The notes beneath the pieces were generated by a model. It did no database searches. It was given only the letters and a program-made list of their open reading frames with translations, and was not told where the DNA came from. Below are positions 37,029 through 49,400 of a stretch of 64,000 nucleotides of DNA, piece after piece. The translations under genes and the position numbers were made by a program. The stretch is taken from assembly GCA_902706205.1 (NCBI GenBank), contig CACSKA010000002.1, forward strand, positions 1 through 64,000, written 5' to 3'. Within the stretch, counting starts at the first letter, position 1; each line of letters opens with the position of its first letter. The stretch comes from Chryseobacterium sp. 18061 (GTDB taxonomy: Bacteria > Pseudomonadota > Gammaproteobacteria > Enterobacterales > Enterobacteriaceae).

Positions 37029-38231
37029 ATGACACAATTCGCTTCTCCTGTTCTGCAGACTCTGCTTGATACAGATGCTTATAAGCTGCATATGCAGCAG
37101 GCCGTCTTTCATCATTATTATGATGTCCAGGTGGCTGCAGAATTCCGCTGCCGCGGTGATGACCTGCTCGGTATTTATGCAGACGCCATCCGCGAACAAA
37201 TCGAAGCGATGCAATCGCTGCGACTGCAGGACGACGAGTTTCAGTGGTTGTCCGGACTACCGTTCTTTAAGCAGGACTACCTGGACTGGCTGCGTGATTT
37301 TCGCTACAACCCCCAGCAGGTCACCGTTCGTAATGATAATGGCAAATTAAACATTCGCCTCGAAGGCCCATGGCGTGAAGTCATCATGTGGGAAGTTCCG
37401 CTGCTGGCGGTAATTAGCGAGCTGGTTCATCGCTATCGTTCCCCTGAAGCCAGCGTTGAGCTGGCACTTGAAACGCTGGAACGTAAGCTGGTTGATTTCA
37501 ATCACCTTACCCAGGATATCGATATGTCTGGCTTCCGCCTGATGGACTTTGGCACCCGCCGTCGTTTCTCTCGTGAAGTGCAGCAGGCGATTGTCGAACG
37601 TCTTCAGCAGGAATCGTGGTTTGTCGGCACCAGTAATTACGACCAGGCACGCCGTCTGTCACTGACCCCAATGGGCACCCAGGCACACGAATGGTTCCAG
37701 GCGCATCAGCAAATCAGTCCAGACCTGGCGACCAGCCAGCGCGTGGCGCTTGCGGCCTGGCTTGAAGAATATCCAGACCAGTTGCGGATTGCCCTGACTG
37801 ACTGCATCACCATGGATGCTTTCCTGCGTGACTTCGGTCCAGAGTTTGCCGAACGATATCAGGGACTGCGTCATGACTCCGGGGATCCGCTGGAATGGGG
37901 TGAAAAAGCCATCGCTCATTATCAGAAGCTCGGTATTGATCCGATGAGCAAAGTGCTGGTGTTCTCCGATAATCTCGATCTGAAAAAGGCCGTTGAGCTG
38001 TATCGCCATTTCTCGTCGCGAGTGAATTTGAGCTTTGGGATAGGCACACGCCTGACCTGCGACATCCCTCAGGTGAAACCGCTGAATATCGTGATTAAAC
38101 TGGTGGAATGTAACGGCAAGCCGGTGGCCAAACTGTCCGACAGCCCAGGCAAAACCATCTGCCATGATAAGGCGTTTGTTCGCGCTTTACGCAAAGCCTT
38201 CGATCTTCCCCAAATCAAAAAGGCCAGTTAA
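37029..38231 (+). CDS. pncB: Nicotinate phosphoribosyltransferase
   Basis: The product (400 aa, E. coli length) makes nicotinate mononucleotide from nicotinate and PRPP for NAD salvage, hydrolysing ATP via a phosphohistidine. Conserved parts include [41 protein letters not shown] (region of the phosphorylated His) and [18 protein letters not shown] 37029 matches E. coli; an upstream ATG at 37008 would add seven residues. A NadR box precedes it. Confidence 0.97.
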   Translation: MTQFASPVLQTLLDTDAYKLHMQQAVFHHYYDVQVAAEFRCRGDDLLGIYADAIREQIEAMQSLRLQDDEFQWLSGLPFFKQDYLDWLRDFRYNPQQVTVRNDNGKLNIRLEGPWREVIMWEVPLLAVISELVHRYRSPEASVELALETLERKLVDFNHLTQDIDMSGFRLMDFGTRRRFSREVQQAIVERLQQESWFVGTSNYDQARRLSLTPMGTQAHEWFQAHQQISPDLATSQRVALAAWLEEYPDQLRIALTDCITMDAFLRDFGPEFAERYQGLRHDSGDPLEWGEKAIAHYQKLGIDPMSKVLVFSDNLDLKKAVELYRHFSSRVNLSFGIGTRLTCDIPQVKPLNIVIKLVECNGKPVAKLSDSPGKTICHDKAFVRALRKAFDLPQIKKAS

Positions 38232-38240
38232 TCAGCAACA

Positions 38241-38259
38241 GGGAGCCTCAAAGGCTCCC
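38241..38259 (+). terminator. pncB terminator
   Basis: GGGAGCC-TCAAA-GGCTCCC followed by TTCTTCTTATT, ten bases after the pncB stop. Confidence 0.85.
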
Positions 38260-38402
38260 TTCTTCTTATTATTTTCTCAATTCTCCCCGTCTCGCTGCGA
38301 ATTCCTCTTGTCTGATGAAAGATGACAGGTAACATAGGGATCCCCCTTAATTAAGGGCGGAAAGAGATAACTTTATTCTGGACTACTAACAGAGAGATTA
38401 AT

Positions 38403-39803
38403 ATGAGCGTTGTGCCTGTAGCCGACGTACTCCAGGGCCGCGTAGCCGTTGACAGCGAAGTCACCGTGCGCGGATGGGTGCGTACCCGTCGAGATTCAAA
38501 AGCTGGCTTTTCCTTCCTCGCCGTCTATGACGGTTCCTGCTTTGATCCTGTACAGGCCGTCGTCAATAATTCTCTGCCCAATTACAATCAGGAAGTGTTG
38601 CGCCTGACGACCGGCTGTTCCGTGATTATCACCGGTAAAGTGGTAGCATCTCAGGGTCAGGGTCAGAGTTTTGAAATTCAGGCGTCCCACGTTGAAGTGA
38701 CTGGCTGGGTTGATGATCCGGATACCTATCCGATGGCGGCCAAACGCCACAGCATCGAATACCTTCGTGAAGTTGCGCACCTGCGTCCGCGTACCAACCT
38801 GATTGGGGCCGTCGCCCGCGTACGTCACACCCTGGCGCAAGCGCTACACCGTTTCTTCCATGAGCAGGGTTATTTCTGGGTATCTACCCCACTCATCACT
38901 GCTTCTGATACTGAAGGCGCAGGTGAAATGTTCCGCGTATCTACGCTGGATATGGAAAACCTGCCACGTAACGATCAGGGAAAAGTGGATTACGACAAAG
39001 ACTTCTTTGGTCGTGAAGCGTTCCTGACCGTATCTGGTCAGCTGAACGGCGAAACTTACGCCTGTGCGCTGTCCAAGATTTACACCTTTGGCCCTACCTT
39101 CCGTGCTGAAAACTCAAACACCAGCCGTCACCTGGCGGAATTCTGGATGCTTGAGCCGGAAGTCGCCTTTGCCGATCTGGAAGATAACGCCGCACTCGCT
39201 GAAGCGATGCTGAAGTATGTCTTCAAAGCGGTGCTGGAAGAACGTGCCGATGACATGAAATTCTTCGCCGAGCGCGTTGATAAAGATGCCGTCAACCGCC
39301 TGGAGCGTTTTGTTGAAGCGGACTTCGCGCAGGTGGATTACACCGATGCGATCACCATTCTGGAAAACTGCGGTCAAACCTTTGAGAACCCAGTTTTCTG
39401 GGGCGTGGACCTGTCTTCTGAGCACGAACGTTATCTGGCTGAGAAACACTTCCAGGCTCCGGTTGTCGTGAAAAACTACCCGAAAGACATTAAGGCGTTC
39501 TATATGCGCCTTAACGACGACGGTAAAACTGTGGCGGCAATGGACGTTCTGGCTCCGGGTATCGGCGAAATCATCGGCGGCTCCCAGCGTGAAGAACGTC
39601 TGGATGTGCTTGATGCGCGTTTGGCTGAAATGGGTCTTAATAAAGAAGACTACAGCTGGTACCGTGACCTGCGTCGTTATGGCACCGTGCCGCACTCCGG
39701 TTTCGGTCTTGGTTTTGAGCGTCTGATTGCCTACGTTACCGGCGTTCAGAACGTTCGTGATGTGATTGCGTTCCCACGAACGCCACGTAACGCCAGCTTC
39801 TAA
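38403..39803 (+). CDS. asnS: Asparaginyl-tRNA synthetase
   Basis: The product (466 aa, E. coli length) charges tRNA-Asn. An N-terminal OB-fold anticodon-binding domain (about 1-110, [26 protein letters not shown]) precedes the class II catalytic core with motif 2 in [22 protein letters not shown] and motif 3 in [15 protein letters not shown]. Good codon bias. A strong terminator follows. Confidence 0.98.
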   Translation: MSVVPVADVLQGRVAVDSEVTVRGWVRTRRDSKAGFSFLAVYDGSCFDPVQAVVNNSLPNYNQEVLRLTTGCSVIITGKVVASQGQGQSFEIQASHVEVTGWVDDPDTYPMAAKRHSIEYLREVAHLRPRTNLIGAVARVRHTLAQALHRFFHEQGYFWVSTPLITASDTEGAGEMFRVSTLDMENLPRNDQGKVDYDKDFFGREAFLTVSGQLNGETYACALSKIYTFGPTFRAENSNTSRHLAEFWMLEPEVAFADLEDNAALAEAMLKYVFKAVLEERADDMKFFAERVDKDAVNRLERFVEADFAQVDYTDAITILENCGQTFENPVFWGVDLSSEHERYLAEKHFQAPVVVKNYPKDIKAFYMRLNDDGKTVAAMDVLAPGIGEIIGGSQREERLDVLDARLAEMGLNKEDYSWYRDLRRYGTVPHSGFGLGFERLIAYVTGVQNVRDVIAFPRTPRNASF

Positions 39804-39818
39804 ATTTTTCCCTTATGC

Positions 39819-39848
39819 AAAAGCCAGCTTCTCAGCTGGCTTTTTTTT
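39819..39848 (+). terminator. asnS terminator
   Basis: AAGCCAGCT-TCTC-AGCTGGCTT followed by a run of T residues, 17 bp after the asnS stop. Confidence 0.92.
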
Positions 39849-40406
39849 GTCTTTGTCAGGATCTGTGAATAAATTTCTACAAATATAAAGGTCAACCGCC
39901 TTCCTTGTCCAAAATGTTACACCCCATGTCTCGTAATAATTCCGCACACATTTCCAATAACACTTCGATTGCGCTTAAGTAAATACCTGGTACTTAGCAT
40001 ACAAAACAACCACCAGCAACGCGCACGAAAAGCTAACTTTGACACATAAGAAAAATAAAGATGAGAAGCATTCTCATATATAAAAAACCTTTATTAAAAT
40101 TAAAGATAAGCTTTTCATATAGATATATAAGTGATAGCTGATTAATTAAGCGATAGGCAAGGAAGTTTGAGATACTTCACAAAGTTCCCTGATTTACACA
40201 AATTATTACATATTATTTCTTCTTGTTACCTATTTACGATATTTGTAGCACTTTCAGGCTAGCGAAACGTTGTCATGAATGGAAATATGCCTGTCAGACA
40301 CAGAAAGACACCAAACTCTCATCAATAGTTCCGTAAATATTTATTGACGAAAACTATTGGCGGTAGTGGAAAGTGTCCATAAAAAAACCAATGAGGGTAA
40401 TAAATA
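39849..40406 (+). promoter_or_regulatory. Long AT-rich regulatory region of the ompF-type porin gene
   Basis: This 558-bp gap has no gene I can support. By similarity to E. coli, the proximal OmpR boxes lie at about 40195-40260 (ATTATTACATATTATTTCTT and ATTTGTAGCACTTTCA resemble F1 and F3), and transcription should start near 40295, giving a leader of about 110 nt. AATGAGGGTAATAAATAATG (40390-40409), spanning the ribosome-binding site and start codon, matches the MicF sRNA target of E. coli ompF. The distal part (39900-40190) is A/T-rich, as are the IHF and distal OmpR (F4) regions in E. coli, but I cannot assign individual sites there. Confidence 0.6.
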
Positions 40407-41603
40407 ATGATGAAGCGCAATATCCTGGCAGTGGTTATCCCTGCCCTGTTGGCAGCTGGTGCGGCAAACGCAGCAGAAATCTATAACAAAAATGCCAACA
40501 AACTGGATTTCTACGGTAAAGCAGTGGGTGAACACATCTGGACCACCAACGGCGACACCGACAGTTCTGACACCACCTATGCTCGTATCGGTTTCAAAGG
40601 CGAAACTCAGATCAACGATCAGATCACCGGTTACGGCCAGTGGGAATACAACCTGAATGCGTCTAACGTTGAAGGTTCTCAGGGTACTGCTACCCGCCTG
40701 GCATTCGCTGGTCTGAAATTTGGTGATGCAGGTTCTATCGACTACGGTCGTAACTACGGCGCAATCTACGACGTAGCGGCATACACCGATATGCTGGTTG
40801 AGTGGGGCGGCGATTCTTGGGCGGCTACCGACAACTTCATGAACGGTCGTTCTACTGGCCTTCTGACCTACCGTAACAGCGATTTCTTCGGTCTGGTTGA
40901 TGGCCTGAGCTTCGCCCTGCAATATCAGGGTAAAAACGAACGCAGCAGCCCAGTTACCGTCGACTATGACGAAAACAACGGCACCGCAAATAACGTAACT
41001 CTGGGTGGTAACGGCGCGAAAGCAAACGGCGACGGCGTCAGCACCTCCGTGCAGTACGCATTCCTGGACGGCTTCAGCGTAGCTGCAGGTTATGAATCTG
41101 CTGACCGCACCAACGACCAGGTTAATCCAGCCACCTTCACCGCTCCTAACGGTACCGTTTACGGTAACGCAAGTGCTGGCGGCGACCGCGCTGAAGCATG
41201 GTCTACTGCATTCAAATACGACGCGAACAACGTCTACGCTGCTGTGATGTATGCTGAAACCACCAACATGACTCGCGAGCCAGACAACAACTTCGCGAAC
41301 AAAACTCAGAACATCGAAGCCGTGGTTCAGTACCAGTTCGATTTCGGCCTGCGTCCATCCATCGGTTACGTACAGTCCAAAGGTAAAGACCTGCTGGCCC
41401 GTACCAAGGGTGATGCAAGCTTCTCCGGCGGCGATGCTGACCTGGTTAAATACATCGAAGTGGGTTCATGGTACTACTTCAACAAGAACATGAACGTCTA
41501 CGCAGCATACAAATTCAACCTGCTGAACGACAACGATTACTCTAAAGCATCTGGTCAGGCTACCGACGACCAGGCTGCTGTAGGTATCGTTTACCAGTTC
41601 TAA
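40407..41603 (+). CDS. ompF: OmpF-type general porin (OmpK35-like)
   Basis: The product (398 aa; E. coli OmpF 362) has a 22-residue signal peptide (cut at [10 protein letters not shown]) and a 16-strand porin barrel ending in the aromatic C-terminus GIVYQF needed for Bam assembly. The place between asnS and aspC and the MicF-type leader identify it as ompF. Yet the constriction loop reads [17 protein letters not shown] instead of DMLPEFGGD of E. coli OmpF, and the late strands ([31 protein letters not shown]) resemble Klebsiella OmpK35 as I recall it. Extra residues fall in surface loops around 185-215 and 240-265. Expected to be OmpR/EnvZ controlled. Confidence 0.93.
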   Translation: MMKRNILAVVIPALLAAGAANAAEIYNKNANKLDFYGKAVGEHIWTTNGDTDSSDTTYARIGFKGETQINDQITGYGQWEYNLNASNVEGSQGTATRLAFAGLKFGDAGSIDYGRNYGAIYDVAAYTDMLVEWGGDSWAATDNFMNGRSTGLLTYRNSDFFGLVDGLSFALQYQGKNERSSPVTVDYDENNGTANNVTLGGNGAKANGDGVSTSVQYAFLDGFSVAAGYESADRTNDQVNPATFTAPNGTVYGNASAGGDRAEAWSTAFKYDANNVYAAVMYAETTNMTREPDNNFANKTQNIEAVVQYQFDFGLRPSIGYVQSKGKDLLARTKGDASFSGGDADLVKYIEVGSWYYFNKNMNVYAAYKFNLLNDNDYSKASGQATDDQAAVGIVYQF

Positions 41604-41633
41604 TCAGTACGCCACTTTGTTATATGCTTAAGA

Positions 41634-41658
41634 AACAGGGCTTCGGCCCTGTTTTTTT
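41634..41658 (+). terminator. ompF terminator
   Basis: AACAGGGC-TTCG-GCCCTGTT followed by TTTTTAT, with a stable UUCG-type tetraloop. Confidence 0.92.
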
Positions 41659-41787
41659 ATGGCTGGCAGTAAATAATAGTGACTTTTAAAAAGCCTCTCG
41701 CTTTTTCTCGCAAACGGTTGGCTTTTCGTCATTCTCCCGTTAACCTGAGAGCGGATTTCCCTTCAGTAACCACAATGGAACCTCGTC

Positions 41788-42978
41788 ATGTTTGAGAACA
41801 TAACCGCTGCCCCTGCCGACCCTATTCTGGGCCTGGCCGATCTGTTTCGTGCCGATGACCGCCCGGGGAAAATCAACCTCGGGATTGGTGTTTACAAAGA
41901 TGAGACCGGTAAAACACCAGTTCTGACCAGCGTAAAAAAAGCGGAACTTTATCTGCTGGAAAATGAAACCACCAAGAACTACCTCGGCATTGACGGTATT
42001 CCTGAATTTGGCCGCTGCACGCAGGAGCTGCTGTTCGGGAAAGGCAGTGCGATTGTGGCTGACAAACGCGCACGTACGGCGCAGACCCCAGGCGGAACCG
42101 GCGCGCTGCGCGTAGCCGCGGATTTTCTCGCTAAAAACACTGACGTAAAACGCGTGTGGGTCAGCAACCCAAGCTGGCCGAACCACAAAGGCGTGTTTAA
42201 TTCCGCCGGGCTGGAAGTCTGCGAATACAGCTACTATGACGCGAATCAACACGCTCTGGATTTTGACAGCCTGATTCTTAGCCTGAATCAAGCTCAGGCG
42301 GGCGACGTGGTTTTGTTCCACGGCTGCTGCCACAACCCAACCGGGATCGATCCGACGCTGGAACAGTGGGAACAGCTAGCAAAAATGTCCGTCGAGAAAG
42401 GCTGGCTGCCGCTGTTTGACTTCGCTTACCAAGGCTTTGCTCGTGGTCTGGAAGAAGATGCTGAAGGCCTGCGCGCTTTTGCCGCCGTTCATAAAGAGCT
42501 ACTGGTTGCGAGTTCCTTCTCGAAAAACTTTGGCCTCTATAACGAACGCGTGGGCGCCTGCACGCTCGTTTCTGCGGATGCAGAAACGGTCGATCGCGCA
42601 TTCAGCCAGATGAAAGCGGTTATCCGCGCCAACTACTCTAACCCACCAGCTCACGGTGCCGCCGTCGTGGCAACGATCCTCAGTAATGACGCGTTGCGCG
42701 CCATCTGGGAGCAAGAGCTGACCGACATGCGTCAGCGCATTCAGCGTATGCGCCTGCTGTTCGTAAACACCCTCGCCGAGAAAGGTGCGGACCGTGATTT
42801 CAGCTTCATCACCAAGCAGAACGGCATGTTCTCATTCAGCGGCCTGACCAAAGAACAGGTCCTGCGTCTGCGTGAAGAGTTTGGTGTTTATGCGGTGGCA
42901 TCCGGACGTGTCAACGTCGCGGGCATGACGCCAGACAATATGGCCCCACTATGCGAAGCCATCGTCGCCGTACTGTAA
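41788..42978 (+). CDS. aspC: Aspartate aminotransferase
   Basis: The product (396 aa, E. coli length) interconverts aspartate and oxaloacetate with glutamate/2-oxoglutarate and contributes to aromatic amino-acid synthesis. The PLP lysine is in [15 protein letters not shown] (residue 246), the substrate arginine in [10 protein letters not shown], and the cofactor asparagine in [11 protein letters not shown]. Monocistronic; shares its position after ompF with E. coli. Convergent with gloC. Confidence 0.97.
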   Translation: MFENITAAPADPILGLADLFRADDRPGKINLGIGVYKDETGKTPVLTSVKKAELYLLENETTKNYLGIDGIPEFGRCTQELLFGKGSAIVADKRARTAQTPGGTGALRVAADFLAKNTDVKRVWVSNPSWPNHKGVFNSAGLEVCEYSYYDANQHALDFDSLILSLNQAQAGDVVLFHGCCHNPTGIDPTLEQWEQLAKMSVEKGWLPLFDFAYQGFARGLEEDAEGLRAFAAVHKELLVASSFSKNFGLYNERVGACTLVSADAETVDRAFSQMKAVIRANYSNPPAHGAAVVATILSNDALRAIWEQELTDMRQRIQRMRLLFVNTLAEKGADRDFSFITKQNGMFSFSGLTKEQVLRLREEFGVYAVASGRVNVAGMTPDNMAPLCEAIVAVL

Positions 42979-42986
42979 TTCAGACC

Positions 42987-43014
42987 AAAAAAGGTTGCGA
43001 AAGCGGCCTTTTTT
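42987..43014 (+). terminator. aspC terminator
   Basis: AAAAAAGG and CCTTTTTT flank TTGC-GAAA-GCGG, then TATTTG. Confidence 0.8.
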
Positions 43015-43030
43015 ATTTGTTTTGAGCATT

Positions 43031-43055
43031 AAAAAAGCCGCAAACGCGGCTTTTT
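43031..43055 (-). terminator. gloC terminator
   Basis: AAAAAAGCCGC-AAA-CGCGGCTTTTTAT, five bases before the gloC stop; works on either strand. Confidence 0.8.
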
Positions 43056-43059
43056 ATAT

Positions 43060-43707
43060 TTACCAGACAGGCATCTCATCCTGTAGGAAAGGATTATGTA
43101 CACGCTCATGACCGAGCGTTGACATCGGGCCGTGGCCCGGAATAAAGCTGACGGCATCGCCGAGCGGTAACAATTTGCGCTTAATCGAATCAATAAGCTG
43201 CCCATGGTCGCCACGCGGGAAATCGCTGCGCCCTACTCCACCTTTAAAGATCACGTCGCCTGAAATCAGCAGCTGCGAAACTGCGTCGAAAAAGACAATA
43301 TGACCCGGCGTATGGCCCGGACAATGCAATACTTTGAGGCTGACGTTACCCACGCTGACGGTATCGTCTTCATTTAGCCAGCGGTCTGGCGAGAGCGGCA
43401 GACAGTCTTCAAGACCGAACATTTTGCTCTGCGCTGGTAGCCCCTGAAGCCAAAACTCATCTTCTTTTTCCGGTCCAATAACCGGCACACCGTAATGTTG
43501 TGCCAGCTCCGCGGCGGCGCCAACGTGATCAAGATGACCATGGGTCAGCAAAATCTGCATCAACGTTACGCCTGCGGCAGCCACTTCCTGTTTGATACGC
43601 TCAGCATCACCGCCAGGATCCACCAGTGCGGCAAGTTTGGTCTGCTCACACCAGATGAGTGAACAGTTCTGGGCGAAAGCCGTAACCGGAATAATACGAT
43701 AGTTCAT
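43060..43707 (-). CDS. gloC: Type II glyoxalase GloC (YcbL)
   Basis: The product (215 aa, E. coli length) is a metallo-beta-lactamase-fold hydrolase that splits S-D-lactoylglutathione, the second step of methylglyoxal detoxification; mgsA in this window makes methylglyoxal. The metal motif is THGHLDHVG, with further ligands in [28 protein letters not shown] and PGHGPMST. Follows ycbK by 15 bp, so the two are probably co-transcribed. Confidence 0.95.
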   Translation of the reverse strand: MNYRIIPVTAFAQNCSLIWCEQTKLAALVDPGGDAERIKQEVAAAGVTLMQILLTHGHLDHVGAAAELAQHYGVPVIGPEKEDEFWLQGLPAQSKMFGLEDCLPLSPDRWLNEDDTVSVGNVSLKVLHCPGHTPGHIVFFDAVSQLLISGDVIFKGGVGRSDFPRGDHGQLIDSIKRKLLPLGDAVSFIPGHGPMSTLGHERVHNPFLQDEMPVW

Positions 43708-43722
43708 GATGCTCCTGTTTCG

Positions 43723-44274
43723 TTACCAGGTCCTCACCGGCCCGGTATCAATATGCACAAAGTTACTACGTGGGTAATATCCTACACCACCTGCGCGCAT
43801 AGATAACGCAGCTTTGCGAATATTGCTTAACGAAACACCTTCAATATGAAAATCCATCGCCTGGCCTTTGGTGTGATAGCTGTGTTTCGCTACACCGCGG
43901 CTGTGCGCGCGCAACTCATCGTTGGTATTGAGTGAACGATAACCGGAAATAAGCTGCACGGGCTTGTTGGTCCCCAACAGTCCCTGAAGACGGTACAGAT
44001 GATCAAAAAGTTTTGGATCGATGGATTTCATTTTATTCGCGCGATAGTCACGGAAAAAATGGTTGAGTCTTGCTAATTCATCCTGAATATAGCCTCTGCC
44101 ATCGAAAAACTCCGCTTTGAGCGACTCACCGGTGTGCAGGTTATTGAGCGTCAAAATACGCGGGCGTGGTGTCGAGAGAGTGGCAAATGCTGGCGTAGGC
44201 AAGATGGCCGCTGCGCCTAGCGCAACACCACCCAACGCCAGCAACTTGCGGCGATTAGCGTCAAATTTGTCCAT
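43723..44274 (-). CDS. ycbK: Tat-exported DUF882 peptidase-like protein YcbK
   Basis: The product (183 aa; E. coli 182) has a twin-arginine signal (NRRKLLALGGVALGAAA) and a peptidase M15-like DUF882 domain with the metal-site residues in SYHTKGQAMDFHIEG and NFVHIDTG. Proposed to act on peptidoglycan in the periplasm. ATG 44274 gives the family length; 29 further upstream codons are open but include no signal. Upstream is ldtD, transcribed the same way and also a wall enzyme. Confidence 0.92.
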   Translation of the reverse strand: MDKFDANRRKLLALGGVALGAAAILPTPAFATLSTPRPRILTLNNLHTGESLKAEFFDGRGYIQDELARLNHFFRDYRANKMKSIDPKLFDHLYRLQGLLGTNKPVQLISGYRSLNTNDELRAHSRGVAKHSYHTKGQAMDFHIEGVSLSNIRKAALSMRAGGVGYYPRSNFVHIDTGPVRTW

Positions 44275-44453
44275 GATAATCAGGTCTACAAGTAAGTGAT
44301 CGTTATTTATGCACTTCTGGCGCACGAAGGGCACCTTAACCGCCACACTCGTCGACGTCAAGGCTCCCTAACCCCAGTCAATACGGGGCCTGTAGCGATA
44401 CTGGCCCATATTGGCTAATTTATACGACACCTGAATTATCTGAACTTCTTCAT

Positions 44454-46262
44454 TTACCTGATTAATTGTTCCGCTTTTGGCAGAATTTGTGCGCCAGATC
44501 GCGCGGTGAGATCGTAATTGTAAATATCTGTACGATATTGTGCCCGACCATCCGCCCCAACAAACGCCGTCAGATAGTAGAGATTGACCGGGATATTCTG
44601 GCGGATATTGACATATCGCGTATTACCCTGTTTCAGCGCATCCGAAATCCGTGTGTCATTCCAGCCTGCATCCTGTAACAGCATGTTGGCCAATTCAGAC
44701 GCTTTATTGACGCGCACGCAACCGGAACTCAGTGCGCGAGTGTCCTTCTGGAACAGCGTGTGGTTCGGCGTATCGTGTAGATAAATCGCATCGGAGCTCG
44801 GCATATTAAATTTATAGCGGCCCAATGAGTTATGTACACCCGGAGCCTGCTGGAAGCGGAACGGCAGGTTTGTCGCCGTGATCGTCGACCAGTCGACCTG
44901 ATACGGGTTGATGGCTTCTTTGCTGTTCCAGCCGCGCATCATGGTGTAACCGTGACGGTCCAGATAACCGGGGTCGTTAGCGACTTTAGGTAAAATGTCC
45001 TTGCGGGCGAGCGTTGACGGTACATTCCATGGCGGATTCACCACCACGTTGTTTAACGCGCTGCTCATCATCGGTGTTTTACGATCGGGACGACCGACAA
45101 TCACTCGCGAGTCCAAAACTTGATTCCCATCGAGGTAATACACCAATGAATAGGCGGGAATATTCACCATGATACCGGTAGACAGTTTGCCCGGTAGCAG
45201 GCGAAGACGCTGAATATTTAGCGCCAGCACGCCCGCACGCTGTGCAGGACTGACGTTCAGCCAGTCACGCGTTGATGGTCCGATAACGCCATCAGCACCC
45301 AGCCCTTGCCAGGTCTGGAATCGCTTCACAGCGTCCACCAGCTGTCGGTCGTAAACCGCTGGAGCCGTACCGTTGGCCTTGGCTTTCTTCGCAGGAATCG
45401 CGGACGGGCTTACCACCGGGTTATCCCCCGGCAGGGCGATATTTGGCGTAGAGTCCATCATCCCTGTGCGTTGCAGGATTTCACGCAGCGCAGGAATATC
45501 TTTGCTCCACTGACCCGGAGAAAGTTTGCTGGTGCTGGTTAATTGCGGCCACGGACGTGAATCGGTCAGCTGCGTCAGCAACGCCTGATGCATGGCCGCA
45601 TACTGCGGATGCTGTGGTGCCAGCCCTGCGACAAACAGCGGCAACTGGCCATTATCCAACGCCATCTGCCACTGGTTAATCACTGACAGCGGTGGCGTAG
45701 ATAAAGTGTACGGTTTATCGCTGTACAGCCAACGGTTACCCTGCACAGGAATACTGCTGATGAACTGGAGATAGCCCATCATGGCGTCTGACAGCACAAC
45801 ATCACGCGCCATCCCACTGACGGCCGGATCGGTTAGCAGTTCGACCCATTGGGTAAACTGTGGCTGGAAACCGGCGATAGCCACTTCAGCAAGCTGCTGC
45901 TGAAACGCCTGCACCGCATCGCGGTTTTCCCACATCGGTTTCATCGTTCTTGCGGCATACAGTGCCGCCAACTGATTCATGTAAATCGGTGTGTAACTGG
46001 CAGGCAAAAGTGACTGGATATCAGCCCGACTTTTTGCCGCAGCGCCTTCCGGGAGCGGCTGAATACCTGCCATCATCGCAACGGCGGGCGCTTGCCCATC
46101 CGACTGCGTCAGTGCCTGTGACGCATCACCAGGCATAGCTGAACTATCTGTTGGTATCAGATCAGGCTCGTCGGCCTGAACGCTAAACAGCGGAGCAAAT
46201 GCCAGCATCAGGCAAAAACTCAGCGCTGACAGCCGACGACCATTAGATTTATCGAGTGACAT
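44454..46262 (-). CDS. ldtD: L,D-transpeptidase LdtD (YcbB)
   Basis: The product (602 aa; E. coli 615) forms 3-3 cross-links between diaminopimelate residues of peptidoglycan and bypasses penicillin-sensitive transpeptidases when overproduced. A signal peptide ([12 protein letters not shown]) is followed by a scaffold, a peptidoglycan-binding repeat ([23 protein letters not shown]) and the YkuD catalytic domain with HDTPNHTLF and [14 protein letters not shown]; the cysteine is the nucleophile. The ATG at 46262 (MSLDKSN) has AGGGGG 6 bp upstream. The linker near residues 295-310 is shorter than in E. coli. Confidence 0.95.
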   Translation of the reverse strand: MSLDKSNGRRLSALSFCLMLAFAPLFSVQADEPDLIPTDSSAMPGDASQALTQSDGQAPAVAMMAGIQPLPEGAAAKSRADIQSLLPASYTPIYMNQLAALYAARTMKPMWENRDAVQAFQQQLAEVAIAGFQPQFTQWVELLTDPAVSGMARDVVLSDAMMGYLQFISSIPVQGNRWLYSDKPYTLSTPPLSVINQWQMALDNGQLPLFVAGLAPQHPQYAAMHQALLTQLTDSRPWPQLTSTSKLSPGQWSKDIPALREILQRTGMMDSTPNIALPGDNPVVSPSAIPAKKAKANGTAPAVYDRQLVDAVKRFQTWQGLGADGVIGPSTRDWLNVSPAQRAGVLALNIQRLRLLPGKLSTGIMVNIPAYSLVYYLDGNQVLDSRVIVGRPDRKTPMMSSALNNVVVNPPWNVPSTLARKDILPKVANDPGYLDRHGYTMMRGWNSKEAINPYQVDWSTITATNLPFRFQQAPGVHNSLGRYKFNMPSSDAIYLHDTPNHTLFQKDTRALSSGCVRVNKASELANMLLQDAGWNDTRISDALKQGNTRYVNIRQNIPVNLYYLTAFVGADGRAQYRTDIYNYDLTARSGAQILPKAEQLIR

Positions 46263-46400
46263 CCCTTGCCCCCTGTTTTCATTGCTGCCCACATCTGACG
46301 GGGCTTACTCTCAGTATATAAAGACAAAAATACTTTTGCCTGACCAAATGTAAAGAAGATTAAAGATAATACCCCTCTCCACCCAAAAAGGGACAACAAA

Positions 46401-46424
46401 AAGGGCGACATCGCTGTCGCCCTT
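46401..46424 (-). terminator. mukB terminator
   Basis: AAGGGCGACA-TCGC-TGTCGCCCTT; on the minus strand TTTTGTTG follows. It lies 23 bp after the mukB stop and separates the muk operon from ldtD. Confidence 0.88.
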
Positions 46425-46446
46425 GTTTAAAAATAACTATTTAGCG

Positions 46447-49400
46447 CTAAGACGCATCCGCCGTTCCAGGTAAGGGTTCCGGAAGCTGAGGCGCAAAACC
46501 ACGCAGGCCGACCACGTGAACGTGTTCAGTATTCTGGAAGACTTTACGCACCAGTTTATAGGTAGTGCCTTTTTCCGGACTAATATTTTCCGGTGCCGCG
46601 ATGATCAACTGCATTTCGAGACGATCGCACAGTTCAAACAGCGTGGCGATGGAACGGGCATCCAGACGAGCCGCTTCATCAAGGAACAGCAGACGGCATG
46701 GCGAAATATCTTTGCCACGCAGACGTCGGGCTTCATCTTCCCAACTCTGCACAACCATCACCAGTATCGACATCCCGGTACCGATCGCTTCACCGGTCGA
46801 CAGCGCACCAGACTCCGCACGCAGCCAGCCGTCAGAACCACGGTTAACTTCGACTTCCATCTCGAGATAGTTACGGTAGTCCAGCAGCTCTTCACCGATG
46901 GTTTGCGGCGTACGCTGGCCCATATCAATCTGCGGATTCAGGCGCTGATACAGCTTCGCCAGCGCTTCAGAGAAGGTCAGACGGTTGCTGTTGAACAAAT
47001 CCTGATGCTGTTCGTGCTGCTCGGAAAGCACTTCCAGTAGCGTGGAGTGCGTTTCACGTACGTTAACGTTCAGACGCACGCTGTTAACCTGCCCGAACGA
47101 TACGCTTTGCAGACCCTGGTTGAGCTGACGAATACGGTTCTGCTCGCGCTGAATGGTCTTGCGAATGATGTTCGCCACACTGCGGGAGCTGATCGCCAGC
47201 TTCTGCTCACGCGCCGTCAGTTCTTCGGTCAGGCGGCCCAGCTCAATTTCCATCTGTTCGATGGCTTCAACCGGATCGTCGGTACGAATAATATCCTGAC
47301 GAATACGCTCACGCAGATGCTGATACACCGCCACGAAGAACTGGATTTTACGCTCAGGACGTTTCGGATCTTCGGACATGCGCAGCACGTCGCGCAGGTG
47401 TTCGTTATCCGCCACAGCCAGACGCAGCGCACCCAGCGCTTTATCCGACATCGAGCGCAGATCGTCGGCAGAGAGGTATGCCAGCTCGCGACGGTGCAGA
47501 CGGCGTTCGACGTTGTTGTCTTTCACCAGACGCATCACCGCACACCAGCCCGCTTTCGCGCTGACAACCTGCTCACGCATTTCGAGGTAGTTACGCTCAA
47601 GGCTACGCAGCTTGCGGGTCAGGTTATCCATCTCCGCTTCGCAGAAGGTCAATGCTTTTTCAAGCTGATTACGACGGTTACGGTTATTGGACAACTGCGT
47701 ATGCAACCCGTCCCGACGGGAACGCGCACGCTCTTCCGCCCCGCTGTCAGCACGTACGCCAATATCCTGCAATTCGCGATGTAAGTCGGTCAGCAGCTCT
47801 TTTTTGGTGTCGTAGGAGCTTTTCAGTGACGCCATCACCTGGCTGTACTGGCTGAGCTGCGCCGCATGGTTACGCAGCGCTTCACGGGCGCGGGTGCGCT
47901 CGCCTTCGGCTTGCTCCAGGCGCTGGCGCAGCTTCTCGTTCAGATCGGTGTTGCCATTCAGCATTTCAGCCGAATCGGTATAACCAAAGTGCGCGCGGCG
48001 CTGTACAACTTCGGTCAGGGCAAACGCCTGCTGACGTGCATCGCGCTGCACCTGCTGAGAATACGCAAAGTCTTCTTTCAGTTGCTCGTACTGTTCCGGG
48101 TCACTCTGCAGTACCGACACAACCGGCTCAAGTTTCGCCAGCTGATTACCGTGCTGTTGAATAAAGCGCGCGGCTTCCTGCGCTTCATCCAGACGTTCCT
48201 GAATTTCATCCACGCGGTCGGCGAGGGTTTCGTCAGCCAGCAGATTCAGACGAGGCAGCAGGCGGTTAAGTTGCGAAACGCCCTCTTTCGCCTGTTCAAA
48301 CTGCGCCCGGCTCTGTTGGTTATCATTTTCATGATTGCTGAGCGCACGCTCCAGCTCACCGCGGCGGGTATTCAGTTTGCGAATTTCCGCTTCCGGATCC
48401 GCTTCAAACGCGACGGCTAAATGGCTGCCGATAAAACGACTAAACGCCTGATGCAGACGCTGAGTTTTCTGCACGTCAAACGACAGGGTCGCAAAGCGTT
48501 CAGACAGAATTTCACGCTCGGCGTGCAGCGATTCAATACGATTTTCACGCGCCGCACGGCCAAACAGCGGCAGCGTCGGGAAGCGTGAATAACGCCACTG
48601 GCGATCGGCGACTTTGACGACAACCGCTTTTTCCAGCTCGTCGACGCTGAACACACTGTCATCAAAGGACGATGGATCCCCTTCGATGAGATAGAGATCT
48701 TCCGGACAATCTTCCAGACCCTCCAGCTGTTCGGCGATCAGCGACAGATCCGGCACCACAATTCCGTGGCGCGACGGGCCGTACAACGCGGAGAAGTAAG
48801 GCGCATCTTCGAGGCTGACATCGTCGTAAATTTCTGACAGCAGAACGCCGCCAAAACGTTCGGCAAGCGCATTCAGACGCGGATCTTCCGAGCCGCCTGG
48901 CTGACTTAAACGTTCGATTTCATCATCAACCGCACGCTTACGAGCGCCGACTTCATCGCGTTCAACAATGGCCTCGCGCTCGCGCTCCAGCAACTGCTGC
49001 ATGAATTCGGTCACGTCCTGGCTGGACTCGAATGCTTCCCCGCTCTGCTCGCACAGTTGAGTCAGGCTGCTTTGTGCCGCAAGCCAAATCGGCGCGCGTT
49101 GCAGCAGCGTCTTGGTGCGGCTTTGCAGCTGTTCCAGTTCCTGACGCAGCGTCATACGCTGTTCGCTAGCGGAGGACACGCTGTCGGAGAGTGAAGAAAT
49201 ACGTTCTTCCAGCTCCATGTGTAGCGCTTCCAGGTCGTCAATCTCAATGTGACGGCCCTGACGCTTGCAGAACTCGGCCAGCAGACGTTCGGCATCCTGC
49301 TGTTCACGCAGACGCTGTTCGAGTTCGTTCAGACGACCGCGCAGGGCGGTAGACTGTTCTGCCAGATGGCGCTGATTCACGCCTTCACGCAGCAGGTCAC

